This document shows positions 1-5,707 of a DNA stretch of 6,403 nt, piece by piece; position 1 is the first letter of the stretch, and each line of letters begins with the position of its first letter. Made by a program: the position numbers and the translations under genes. The DNA is from Methylotenera sp. UBA6020 (GTDB lineage Bacteria > Pseudomonadota > Gammaproteobacteria > Burkholderiales > Methylophilaceae). The stretch covers positions 1-6,403 of the forward strand of contig DIZU01000216.1 of NCBI GenBank assembly GCA_002429455.1. Reading direction: 5' to 3'. The notes beneath the pieces are model-generated. The model was not told the DNA's origin. It was given only the letters and a program-made list of their open reading frames with translations, and did no database searches.

Positions 1-51
1 ATATTAAACTAGTAATTACAGTATTAATCTAGTCTGGTAAATGTTGCGGTC

Positions 52-88
52 AACTCGCCAAGCGAGTTTGCATCAAAAATTTTTGATG
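52..88. repeat. Two adjacent inverted repeats upstream of hmp
   Basis: AACTCGC (52-58) pairs with GCGAGTT (62-68) across a 3-base loop. It is followed directly by a perfect 18-base palindrome, CATCAAAAATTTTTGATG (71-88). Neither is followed by a long T run, so they are not obvious terminators. The palindrome has the halves of an FNR-type site in the wrong order (ATCAA...TTGAT rather than TTGAT...ATCAA), so I do not call it FNR. They could be a regulator site or the end of a transcript from an upstream gene outside the window. No coding sequence is supported in bases 1-190. Confidence 0.5.
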
Positions 89-123
89 TTTTACAAAAAA
101 ATCAGCAGCATAAAAATAAATCA

Positions 124-149
124 AGCAGTCGAAAAACTGCTATTTTTTT
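124..149 (+). terminator. Intrinsic terminator-like hairpin before hmp
   Basis: AGCAGT (124-129) and ACTGCT (136-141) form a 6-bp stem with a CGAAAA loop. A run of seven T (143-149) follows, after a single A, which is the layout of a Rho-independent terminator on the plus strand. The stem is short. It lies upstream of the NsrR-like box, so it most simply ends transcription arriving from the left. If a promoter lies further upstream (for example TTTACA at 90-95 with an A/T-rich -10 near 111-117), it would instead act as an attenuator for hmp. Confidence 0.55.
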
Positions 150-156
150 AATACAA

Positions 157-179
157 AAGATACATTATATATACACTTT
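157..179 (+). promoter_or_regulatory. NsrR-like operator overlapping the likely hmp promoter
   Basis: Seen: a 23-base imperfect palindrome with left half AAGATACAT and right half ATACACTTT. It matches the published gammaproteobacterial NsrR box, with halves of the form AAGATGCAT and ATACATCTT, at most positions. Known: NsrR is an iron-sulfur repressor that controls hmp in many beta- and gammaproteobacteria and releases DNA on nitrosylation by NO. Inference: hmp is NO-inducible through NsrR. A TATATA hexamer at 168-173, 17 bases after TTTTTA (145-150), could be the -10 inside the box, although the resulting leader would be very short. Confidence 0.65.
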
Positions 180-190
180 ATGGAGAATTT

Positions 191-1399
191 ATGTTATCGC
201 AAGCTGCAAAACCTTACATTGACGCCAGTGTTCCAGTTTTACGTGAACACGGTTTGGCGATCACAACCACTTTTTACCGCAATCTATTTGACGCGCATCC
301 TGAATTAAAGAATCTGTTTAATATGGGTAATCAAGCGCAAGGAACACAGCAGCAATCATTAGCTGCAGCAGTATTTGCCTATGCTGCCAATATTGATAAA
401 GCCGATGCACTTGCCCCCGTAGTTAGTCGTATCGTGCATAAACATGCGTCTTTAGGAATCAAGGCTGAGCACTACCCAATTGTCGGTCACCACTTGTTAG
501 GCGCAATCAAGGAAACGCTGGGAGATGCAGCCACAGCGCCATTATTGGCGGCCTGGGCAGAGGCCTATTCTTTGTTAGCAGACGCATTAATTGCCGAAGA
601 GAAGAATCTTTATTCTGATGCAGGAGTCATTGCAGGTGAATTAAGACAACTGCAAATAACGCAAATACGGCAAGAAAGCGTGGATGTTCGATCGTTCGTT
701 TTGAGTGCGATAGATAGCAAGCCATTGCCAACTTTCCATCCTGGACAATACATCAGTGTTTCGGTAAATTTCCCTGATGACTCACGTCAGATACGCCAAT
801 ATAGCCTGTCTGACGCACCGGATAAACCGTATTTAAGGATATCGGTAAAACGTGAAGTAGAAAAAGACAAATCGCCTTCCGGCCAGGTTTCCAACTGGCT
901 GCATGATAATGTCAAAGTTAATGACAAAATTCAGGTAAGTTCACCGTTCGGAGACTTCAGACCGAATATTGCTGCTGACGCCCCGCTAGTTTTAGTCTCC
1001 GCAGGTGTAGGTATCACGCCAATGATTTCAACTTTGAATCAATTGGCACTTACACGGCCTGAACATCAGGTAATTTTTGCACATGCTGCACGAAGCAGGT
1101 CTCATCATTCTCACACCACCGATTTGGAAGAGGCAATTGACCGTATGCCAAATCTTAAAGTGATTACATTTTATGAATCACCACATCCATCCGATAAACT
1201 TGGTGAAAACACGACCAAAGGAGAAATGCAGTTATTGAACTTGATAAGCGGTCCTCTTAAAACATCTAATGTCTACTTGTGTGGCCCTCTGGGTTTCATG
1301 AAAAAGCAATGGAAACACTTGGTTGAAGCTGGGGTACCTAGTGATCAGCTATACAGAGAGGTTTTTGGTCCGGATTTGCTAGATAATCTACTCAATTAA
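191..1399 (+). CDS. hmp: Flavohaemoglobin, nitric oxide dioxygenase
   Basis: The enzyme oxidises NO to nitrate using O2 and NAD(P)H in the cytoplasm. All three modules are present and the length (402 aa) is normal. The globin domain (about 1-140) has distal Tyr29 and Gln53, proximal haem ligand His85, Tyr95, and Glu137, which aligns with E. coli Glu135. The FAD-binding barrel (about 150-258) carries the R-x-Y-S motif as Arg202-Gln-Tyr-Ser205. The NAD-binding domain has GVGITP at 272-277, YLCGP at 362-366 and the terminal EVFGPD at 390-395. The ATG is preceded by GGAG at 182-185 with a 5-base gap, and the N-terminus aligns with Hmp from residue 1. An NsrR-like operator lies immediately upstream. 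The gene appears to be its own transcription unit, with about 250 bases before the next gene. Nothing suggests damage. Regulation by NsrR is inferred from the operator alone. Confidence 0.97.
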   Translation: MLSQAAKPYIDASVPVLREHGLAITTTFYRNLFDAHPELKNLFNMGNQAQGTQQQSLAAAVFAYAANIDKADALAPVVSRIVHKHASLGIKAEHYPIVGHHLLGAIKETLGDAATAPLLAAWAEAYSLLADALIAEEKNLYSDAGVIAGELRQLQITQIRQESVDVRSFVLSAIDSKPLPTFHPGQYISVSVNFPDDSRQIRQYSLSDAPDKPYLRISVKREVEKDKSPSGQVSNWLHDNVKVNDKIQVSSPFGDFRPNIAADAPLVLVSAGVGITPMISTLNQLALTRPEHQVIFAHAARSRSHHSHTTDLEEAIDRMPNLKVITFYESPHPSDKLGENTTKGEMQLLNLISGPLKTSNVYLCGPLGFMKKQWKHLVEAGVPSDQLYREVFGPDLLDNLLN

Positions 1400-1484
1400 C
1401 TAAATTGGCAAATAACCCACTTCTAAAAAATTTCAGTAAGGTCTGGTAATGGCATAACCGAGTGAACACTTTAGAACCTAAAAG

Positions 1485-1530
1485 ATATATGCACTGTCAC
1501 AGCAACAGGGCGTTGTTGTCGTGCATATAT
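1485..1530. repeat. Long inverted repeat downstream of hmp
   Basis: ATATATGCAC (1485-1494) is the exact reverse complement of GTGCATATAT (1521-1530). Inside it, CAACA (1503-1507) pairs with TGTTG (1514-1518), so the 46 bases can fold into a stem with an internal loop and a second inner stem. No T run follows, so it is not a standard intrinsic terminator. It may end or stabilise the hmp transcript, or be a binding site for a dimeric regulator of the next gene, whose candidate promoter begins at its right edge. Confidence 0.6.
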
Positions 1531-1559
1531 TGAACGCCTTTGCTTTTCGCTGCTATGTC
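1530..1559 (+). promoter_or_regulatory. Candidate sigma-70 promoter for the ICMT-like gene
   Basis: TTGAAC at 1530-1535 resembles a -35 box. TATGTC at 1554-1559, preceded by TG (1551-1552) as in an extended -10, lies 18 bases later. Transcription would start near 1566, giving a leader of roughly 80 bases. The -35 overlaps the last base of the inverted repeat at 1485-1530. This is motif matching only. Confidence 0.3.
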
Positions 1560-1581
1560 AACACGCCAGCCGAACGTGTGC

Positions 1582-1619
1582 GATTCAGGCTAAACATGAG
1601 GTCGATCATATGATTCAGG
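1582..1619 (+). repeat. 8-bp direct repeat in the leader of the ICMT-like gene
   Basis: GATTCAGG occurs at 1582-1589 and again at 1612-1619, with start points exactly 30 bases apart. Between them lies the 10-base palindrome ATCATATGAT (1605-1614), which overlaps the second copy. Spacing near three helical turns is compatible with tandem binding by a regulator on one DNA face, but chance is possible for a repeat this short. Confidence 0.3.
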
Positions 1620-1648
1620 TGTAATCTACTAACGAGCAAACAACGATA

Positions 1649-2131
1649 ATGGCAAGCACACCCGTCAGGCCAACCGACCGACCACGCACTCTGATACTGC
1701 CGCCAGCTCCATACGCGGCGGCGATTGTCGGTGGATGGTGGATGGATCGCCATGTCATCCAATTGAGCCTGAATCTGGGATGGGCAACTCGTCCACTGGC
1801 ATGGCTGTCCATTACCATTGGCCTGTGCTTGATGTTCTGGACTTTGCTGAACTTTATCCAGCATAGAACTACGTTTAACCCCTACTCGGCTGCGACCACC
1901 CTTTGTGTGACCGGACCTTTCCGCTTCAGCCGCAATCCAATCTATCTGGGAGACTGGTTTGTTCTGGCGGGTTTTAGCCTGTGGTTGATGACATGGTGGC
2001 CCATCATATTCTCACCTCTGATATGGGTGGCGATACGCTATGGGGTAATCCGTTACGAAGAAGAACACCTCGAAGCCAAATTCGGCGAAGACTACAGAAA
2101 CTACCAAGCTAGAGTGCGTCGCTGGTTCTAG
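1649..2131 (+). CDS. Isoprenylcysteine carboxyl methyltransferase-like membrane protein
   Basis: This 160-residue integral membrane protein belongs to the ICMT/phospholipid methyltransferase-like superfamily, whose members use S-adenosylmethionine at the membrane. The family signature is clear: GPFRFSRNPIYLG at 89-101, then EEEHLEAKFGEDY at 137-149 ending in a basic, aromatic tail (RVRRWF). Hydrophobic segments lie at about 50-70 and 103-134, with a weaker one near 15-31, as expected for the short bacterial forms. ATG 1649 is the first start after an in-frame stop at 1622-1624; the ribosome site is poor (GAG at 1634-1636). Bacterial homologues rarely have a proven substrate, because bacteria lack prenylated C-termini, so the substrate here is unknown. 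The gene stands alone between long spacers. The antisense open frames over this region are shadows. Confidence 0.88.
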   Translation: MASTPVRPTDRPRTLILPPAPYAAAIVGGWWMDRHVIQLSLNLGWATRPLAWLSITIGLCLMFWTLLNFIQHRTTFNPYSAATTLCVTGPFRFSRNPIYLGDWFVLAGFSLWLMTWWPIIFSPLIWVAIRYGVIRYEEEHLEAKFGEDYRNYQARVRRWF

Positions 2132-2137
2132 CAATGC

Positions 2138-2222
2138 TTAGCACTTCGCGCCACGAGGATGCTAATAATGGCTGGAACAATGCCTTGTGGCAAAGGACTG
2201 CTTGCTGCATAAGTTTCCAGCC
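2138..2222 (+). other. Two consecutive stem-loops between the ICMT-like and thioredoxin-like genes
   Basis: The first stem-loop begins 7 bases after the upstream stop. TTAGCA (2138-2143) pairs with TGCTAA (2160-2165), continued inward by CTTCG (2144-2148) with CGAGG (2154-2158). This makes an 11-bp helix (one T-G wobble, one bulged A) with a 5-base loop. The second starts 4 bases on: GGCTGGAA (2170-2177) pairs exactly with TTCCAGCC (2215-2222), enclosing a small hairpin TGCC-TTGT-GGCA (2181-2192). Neither is followed by a T run. Possible roles are a 3' end that stabilises or processes the ICMT transcript, a leader for the thioredoxin gene, or a small RNA. I recognise no known riboswitch or RNA family. 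Confidence 0.45.
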
Positions 2223-2264
2223 GCAGGTAATGATTCGCAGGGAATAACGTCTAATAATTATTTC

Positions 2265-2280
2265 TATAATATAGAAGGAG
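2265..2280 (+). promoter_or_regulatory. Ribosome binding site deciding the thioredoxin start, with a nearby TATAAT
   Basis: AAGGAG at 2275-2280 sits 6 bases before ATG 2287, which fixes that codon as the start. A TTG at 2281 in the same frame is too close to the Shine-Dalgarno sequence to be used. A perfect TATAAT lies at 2265-2270 but has no good -35 box 16-18 bases upstream. A start about 7 bases after it would fall inside the ribosome site, so its use as a promoter for this gene is doubtful. The promoter probably lies further upstream. Confidence 0.6.
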
Positions 2281-2286
2281 TTGTTC

Positions 2287-2682
2287 ATGAAAAGCTTATT
2301 ACGTTGGTTATTTCCGCTGATTTTTTGTCTATCGGCCGTTGCTGCACAGGCGAACTGGATATCTTACAGTCAGCCCACTTTCGATAAACTGCAGGATGAT
2401 GGCAAGCCCATACTCGTACTCGTCCATGCCAGCTGGTGCCCGACTTGTCGTGCGCAAGCCCCGATCATTTCCAGTCTACTGAGCCAGAAAGAGTATCAGG
2501 GCATTACCGCATTGCGAGTTGATTTCGACACGCAGAAAGATGTCGTCAGGGCTTTTCGTGTGCCGATGCAAAGCACCCTGATTGTGTTTACTGGCGGCAA
2601 GGAGGTGGGACGCAGCACAGGGGATACAACCAAAGTCGGCATTAAAGCCTTGCTACAGAAAGTGCTGAAAAGCTCGCCATGA
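2287..2682 (+). CDS. Exported thioredoxin-fold protein
   Basis: The predicted 131-residue protein has a signal peptide: basic start MKSLLRW, a hydrophobic core, and a likely cleavage after Ala22 in AQA-N. The mature protein would act in the periplasm. The redox motif is Trp50-Cys51-Pro-Thr-Cys54, preceded by the beta strand PILVLVHAS, as in thioredoxins. The second half has RVDFDTQKDVVRAFRV (77-92), TLIVF (97-101) and GGKEVGRSTGD (103-113), typical of the fold. The residue normally occupied by the cis-proline before TL aligns with Ser96, which is unusual for a general thioredoxin. The start is set by AAGGAG six bases upstream. The partner and direction of electron flow are unknown, and no DsbD/CcdA-type gene is in the window. 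A signal-anchored form cannot be excluded. The overlapping frame at 2187-2387 is a shadow. Confidence 0.9.
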   Translation: MKSLLRWLFPLIFCLSAVAAQANWISYSQPTFDKLQDDGKPILVLVHASWCPTCRAQAPIISSLLSQKEYQGITALRVDFDTQKDVVRAFRVPMQSTLIVFTGGKEVGRSTGDTTKVGIKALLQKVLKSSP

Positions 2683-2738
2683 TTGTAGCAATCGGCTTTG
2701 TGCTAATTCATCAGATTCATTGGTATGTACAGGCAGTT

Positions 2739-2766
2739 AATAGGATCTGTCCCTTACTGTCCTATT
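2739..2766. repeat. Hairpin between the convergent thioredoxin-like and exported-protein genes
   Basis: AATAGGA (2739-2745) is the exact complement of TCCTATT (2760-2766), around a 14-base loop. The right arm touches the last base of the minus-strand stop codon. CTGTCC occurs twice inside (2747-2752 and 2757-2762). No long T run follows on either strand, so a termination role is possible but weak. The GATCTGTCCCTTACTGTCC-type sequence also resembles dispersed hairpin repeats seen in proteobacterial genomes, but a genome-wide count would be needed. Confidence 0.4.
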
Positions 2767-3767
2767 TAATTACAAGTAGTTTGGACTGAGTTACCAACTA
2801 CTCGTGAAGTGCAGTTTGTTGTCTGATTTACTATAGTTGGTATCTGTATCTTATTTGCTTGAGTTTGAATTGCGTTGGCTTTTTGTTGTTCAATATTCAC
2901 TCTTTGTTGCTCAAGTTGATGTTGCCGCTCATTTTCTGCATTATTTTGTTGCTGAGCAGTCTGCTTTGCATTTATTTGTTGTGCCCGCTTCTGATTATCT
3001 AAATTAAGCTCTTGGCGCTGTTTCGTAAACTCCCCGTAGCTAATAGCACTTTTATATAAATTCACTATAAGCTGATTTGAAGCGTTATAAGACTGCAAAA
3101 AAACTGTCCATTGTTCATTGCTGGGATAAAACGTACTCATAAAAACTTTTGCCTGAAAACATGTATCTCTTTTTGATGACCATAATGAAATTAAGGCTTT
3201 TTCCGCTTCAGTAGGCTTTGCATCATCAGCTAGCATTGCAAGAGTTGCAGTAGACGCGTTACTTAAAGATAATTTCTTTGAAATTCCAGATAGCTCTGGA
3301 TCACTTTGCAATTTACCAATACATTTATCTGCTTGCTCTCCAATATACTTGTAGCCTTCGGCGTCATTTATTACTGATACATTTTCCATAACAGATGCTT
3401 GTTTAGCAATTTCAGCTTTCAAATTTTTCGCTATTTGAGTTATATAAAATTGACTACCTTTTTGCGTTTGATATCCAATTTCTAACTTATAAGCCGTTAC
3501 CATTAAATTATCACCATCCGACACTGGAGCTAACCCAATACCGAAACTAGTCTGTCCCGTAGCAAAAGAGTTGTAATAAACCTTATAGCCAACTCTTCCG
3601 TCATAATTCCCAACAACGCCAGAGCTAAACTCTACTTGCATCGCTTTATGAACCAAACTCATAACCTGATCTTTATCTCCCTTTACAATCATGAATAAAT
3701 CATTTTCACCAGCAATTACATTTGTGGCAAATATGGCAAAAGCTATAAAAACTAATATTTTTTTCAT
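2766..3767 (-). CDS. Exported glutamine-rich coiled-coil protein of unknown function
   Basis: I do not recognise this protein. From ATG 3767 it has 333 residues. A TTG 30 bases upstream would extend it by ten residues, but MKKILVFIAFAIFATNVIA is a classic signal peptide with likely cleavage after Ala19, so the inner start is chosen. No good ribosome site precedes either start. After the signal comes a beta-rich region with glycines and tyrosines (about 22-110). A mostly helical section (about 110-250) follows, with Cys149 and Cys203 near the sequence LADDAKPTEAEKALISLW. A Gln/Asn-rich coiled coil occupies 252-306. The short tail holds Cys319 and Cys332 about the motif SRVVGNSVQT, so two disulphides are plausible in the periplasm. 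The gene is clearly richer in A+T than its neighbours and lies on the opposite strand, which suggests later acquisition. It is convergent with the thioredoxin-like gene and divergent from nnr. Confidence 0.8.
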   Translation of the reverse strand: MKKILVFIAFAIFATNVIAGENDLFMIVKGDKDQVMSLVHKAMQVEFSSGVVGNYDGRVGYKVYYNSFATGQTSFGIGLAPVSDGDNLMVTAYKLEIGYQTQKGSQFYITQIAKNLKAEIAKQASVMENVSVINDAEGYKYIGEQADKCIGKLQSDPELSGISKKLSLSNASTATLAMLADDAKPTEAEKALISLWSSKRDTCFQAKVFMSTFYPSNEQWTVFLQSYNASNQLIVNLYKSAISYGEFTKQRQELNLDNQKRAQQINAKQTAQQQNNAENERQHQLEQQRVNIEQQKANAIQTQANKIQIPTIVNQTTNCTSRVVGNSVQTTCN

Positions 3768-3933
3768 TTTATTTTTACAATCCAAAGAGACCTTCAATAA
3801 GACTCACTACATCCAGCAACAATGCTAGCGAGCCAAACAGTTTGCTAATCAGTATTCTAGCCCAAGGCGAACAAAATACTTGTAATTGATTTTGAACATG
3901 TCTAATGAAGTCGCACTCATAAAATCGTATTAA

Positions 3934-4098
3934 ATACAATCTCTACGAAGTGCCGGTGGGGTTCACTGTGCTCAGGCAATCCGCGCGTATACGTATATCA
4001 ATAATTTAAAGGGCTGGTTTGAAATTGGATCACGAGCAATTAAACTTATGCAGTTATTTCATGATCCCAAGTTAAAGGACGTGGCAAAAAAGTGTTAA
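3934..4098 (+). pseudogene. Possible gene remnant in the spacer before nnr
   Basis: One frame stays open for 54 codons and ends at TAA 4096-4098. It reads as a protein-like tail containing AIRAYTYINNLKGW and later LFHDPKLKDVAKKC. There is no ATG until 4048 and a stop lies just before 3934, so it would be the C-terminal end of a broken gene rather than a complete one. I do not recognise the family, and a 54-codon frame can arise by chance. The rest of 3768-4200 shows no gene, no clear terminator and no convincing promoter for either flanking gene. Confidence 0.2.
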
Positions 4099-4200
4099 TC
4101 ATGTTCGGCTCACAACGCTTGTCACACTTGCATGGCGATCAAAATCAATTATCTAATAGCACATAATATTGACCTATTTTAATCACGCCAAAGCATAACA

Positions 4201-5676
4201 ATGAACTTATGTAACCAGACAGCCTTGCTTAATGTTCGTCAAATGGGCGAGGCGGATCGGCTCGCCGAAGCCGCTGGCACGCCTGCATTTGAGTTGATGG
4301 CAAACGCCGGCAAGGCCGTCGCAAGTGCGATAGAGCGTCGCTGGTCTGCGCGCCCCGTCACGGTCCTTTGTGGGCCCGGCAATAACGGAGGCGATGGATT
4401 CGTCACCGCCAGACAGCTCGCAGAATCTGGCTGGCCCGTCCGTATCGCCCTGCTCGGCCCGCGCGATGGTCTATATGGGATTGCACGTCAGCACTCAGAA
4501 CTTTGGCACGAAGCGGTCGAGCCGTTGACGCCTGCAGTACTCAATGGCGCGGAACTGGTGGTAGATGCTATATTTGGTGCCGGGCTTAGCCGCCCAATCA
4601 AAGGACCCGTTGAGGATACTTTGGCTGCCGCAGCCAACAAGAAAACGCCGATTGTTGCCATTGATGTTCCCAGCGGCCTGATGGGTGACACGGGAGAGAG
4701 TTTGGGCGCTGTTGCATCAGTTCTGACGGTCACTTTTTTTCGCAAAAAACCGGGACACTTGTTGTTGCCAGGACGACTGCTTTGTGGCGAAGTCATCGTC
4801 GCTGACATCGGCATCCCGTCTACTGTGTTGGAGCAGATAGCCCCGGACACTTTCGAGAACGATCCGAAGCTCTGGATTTCATCTCTGCCACAACCAGATG
4901 ACAGCAGCAATAAATATACACGCGGTCACGCACTAATCTCCGGCGGCTATCCTACAACTGGTGCAACTCGAATGGTAGCTCGTGCTGCCGCCCGAACCGG
5001 CGCAGGATTAACAACAATCGCTGTGCCGGAAATCGCCCTGCCAATCAACGCTTCTAGGTTACCCAGCATTATGGTTCAAACACTTACCGCTCCTGAAGAT
5101 TTTGATCGCCTTCTGCATGATCACCATTTTTCAGCAATGCTGATTGGGCCTGATGCAGGAGTCAGTGCAGAGACCCGTACCCGGGTGCTTGCCATACTGA
5201 GGAGTCGTCATCCCACACTGCTGAACACGGATGCAATTACGGCTTTTAAAGACGACCCTCACTTACTCTATAGCACGATTGTCGGGCCATGCGTTATGAC
5301 ATTAGATGATGATGATGAGTTTAATCGTCAGTTCGACTTAACCGGCGACAAGCTGACACGCACGCGCAACGCGGCTCGCCGCAGTGGTGCCATCATTGTC
5401 CTGAAAGGCAGTGATACAGTTATCACAGCGCCGGACGGCAGGTCAGTTATCAATACCAACGCACCGCCAACATGGGCTACTGCAGGGTCGGGCGATGTCC
5501 TTAGCGGCATCATGCTCGGACTCCTTGCACAAGGCATGGATGCGTTCCTTGCAGCAGCGGCAGCCGTATGGCTGCATGGCGCTGTAGCGGCCGAGTCTGG
5601 TTCTGGCCTCATCGTCGAAGACCTACCTGATCTACTGCCAGAAGTATTTCGACGCCTCTATCGTAACGCAAATTAA
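4201..5676 (+). CDS. nnr: Bifunctional NAD(P)H-hydrate epimerase / ADP-dependent dehydratase
   Basis: The enzyme repairs hydrated NADH and NADPH: the N-terminal YjeF_N half interconverts the R and S epimers, and the C-terminal ribokinase-like half dehydrates the S form using ADP. The length (491 aa) is normal for the fusion. The epimerase half (about 1-220) has GPGNNGGDG at 58-66, VDAIFGAGLSR at 121-131, IDVPSG at 154-159 and KPGH at 183-186. The dehydratase half (about 235-491) opens with KYTRGHALISGG (238-249) and carries KGSDT (402-406) and the catalytic loop ATAGSGDVLSG (426-436). Three usually conserved motifs differ: GPDAG at 316-320, LNTDA at 341-345 and TLDDDDEF at 367-374. The epimerase half looks intact; dehydratase activity is less certain. 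No clear ribosome site precedes ATG 4201, but the N-terminus aligns well with the family. The minus-strand frames inside it are shadows. It is transcribed alone. Confidence 0.93.
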   Translation: MNLCNQTALLNVRQMGEADRLAEAAGTPAFELMANAGKAVASAIERRWSARPVTVLCGPGNNGGDGFVTARQLAESGWPVRIALLGPRDGLYGIARQHSELWHEAVEPLTPAVLNGAELVVDAIFGAGLSRPIKGPVEDTLAAAANKKTPIVAIDVPSGLMGDTGESLGAVASVLTVTFFRKKPGHLLLPGRLLCGEVIVADIGIPSTVLEQIAPDTFENDPKLWISSLPQPDDSSNKYTRGHALISGGYPTTGATRMVARAAARTGAGLTTIAVPEIALPINASRLPSIMVQTLTAPEDFDRLLHDHHFSAMLIGPDAGVSAETRTRVLAILRSRHPTLLNTDAITAFKDDPHLLYSTIVGPCVMTLDDDDEFNRQFDLTGDKLTRTRNAARRSGAIIVLKGSDTVITAPDGRSVINTNAPPTWATAGSGDVLSGIMLGLLAQGMDAFLAAAAAVWLHGAVAAESGSGLIVEDLPDLLPEVFRRLYRNAN

Positions 5677-5707
5677 AGTCTTAAAGACCCCGGTTAAGAC
5701 TTAAGTC
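5677..5707 (+). terminator. Hairpin immediately after nnr
   Basis: AGTCTTAA (5677-5684) begins directly after the stop codon and pairs exactly with TTAAGACT (5694-5701) around a 9-base loop. A competing 10-base palindrome, GACTTAAGTC, lies at 5698-5707. The place fits a transcript end for nnr, but there is no T run, so efficient intrinsic termination is doubtful. It may protect the 3' end instead. Confidence 0.4.

Noticed and set aside
71..88. FNR or CRP-type box in the hmp leader
   Set aside because: The palindrome has the half-sites in the reverse order, with ATCAA first and TTGAT second, and no spacing fit to either consensus.
32..1449. GTCTGGTAA repeated at 32-40 and 1441-1449 on both sides of hmp
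   Set aside because: Nine bases in the same orientation without any transposase, inverted ends or target duplication pattern; most likely chance.
1553..1864. Minus-strand open frame opposite the start of the ICMT-like gene
   Set aside because: It overlaps a well-supported plus-strand gene and its translation has no recognisable domain or ribosome site; a second minus-strand frame there (1615-1818) is likewise a shadow.
2170..2222. Integron attC site
   Set aside because: The stem-loop lacks the GTTRRRY core and its complementary RYYYAAC end, and the flanking genes do not look like cassettes.
2187..2387. Plus-strand 66-codon frame overlapping the thioredoxin-like gene
   Set aside because: It runs out of frame into a clear signal peptide and thioredoxin domain, and its product lacks any family feature.
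2681..2693. GATTG-TAG-CAATC hairpin after the thioredoxin gene as a terminator
   Set aside because: The stem is only 5 bp with a 3-base loop and there is no T run after it.
4488..4910. Minus-strand frames inside nnr (also 5328-5612)
   Set aside because: They lie antisense to strongly conserved YjeF domains and have low-complexity Ser/Ala/Pro composition typical of shadow frames.
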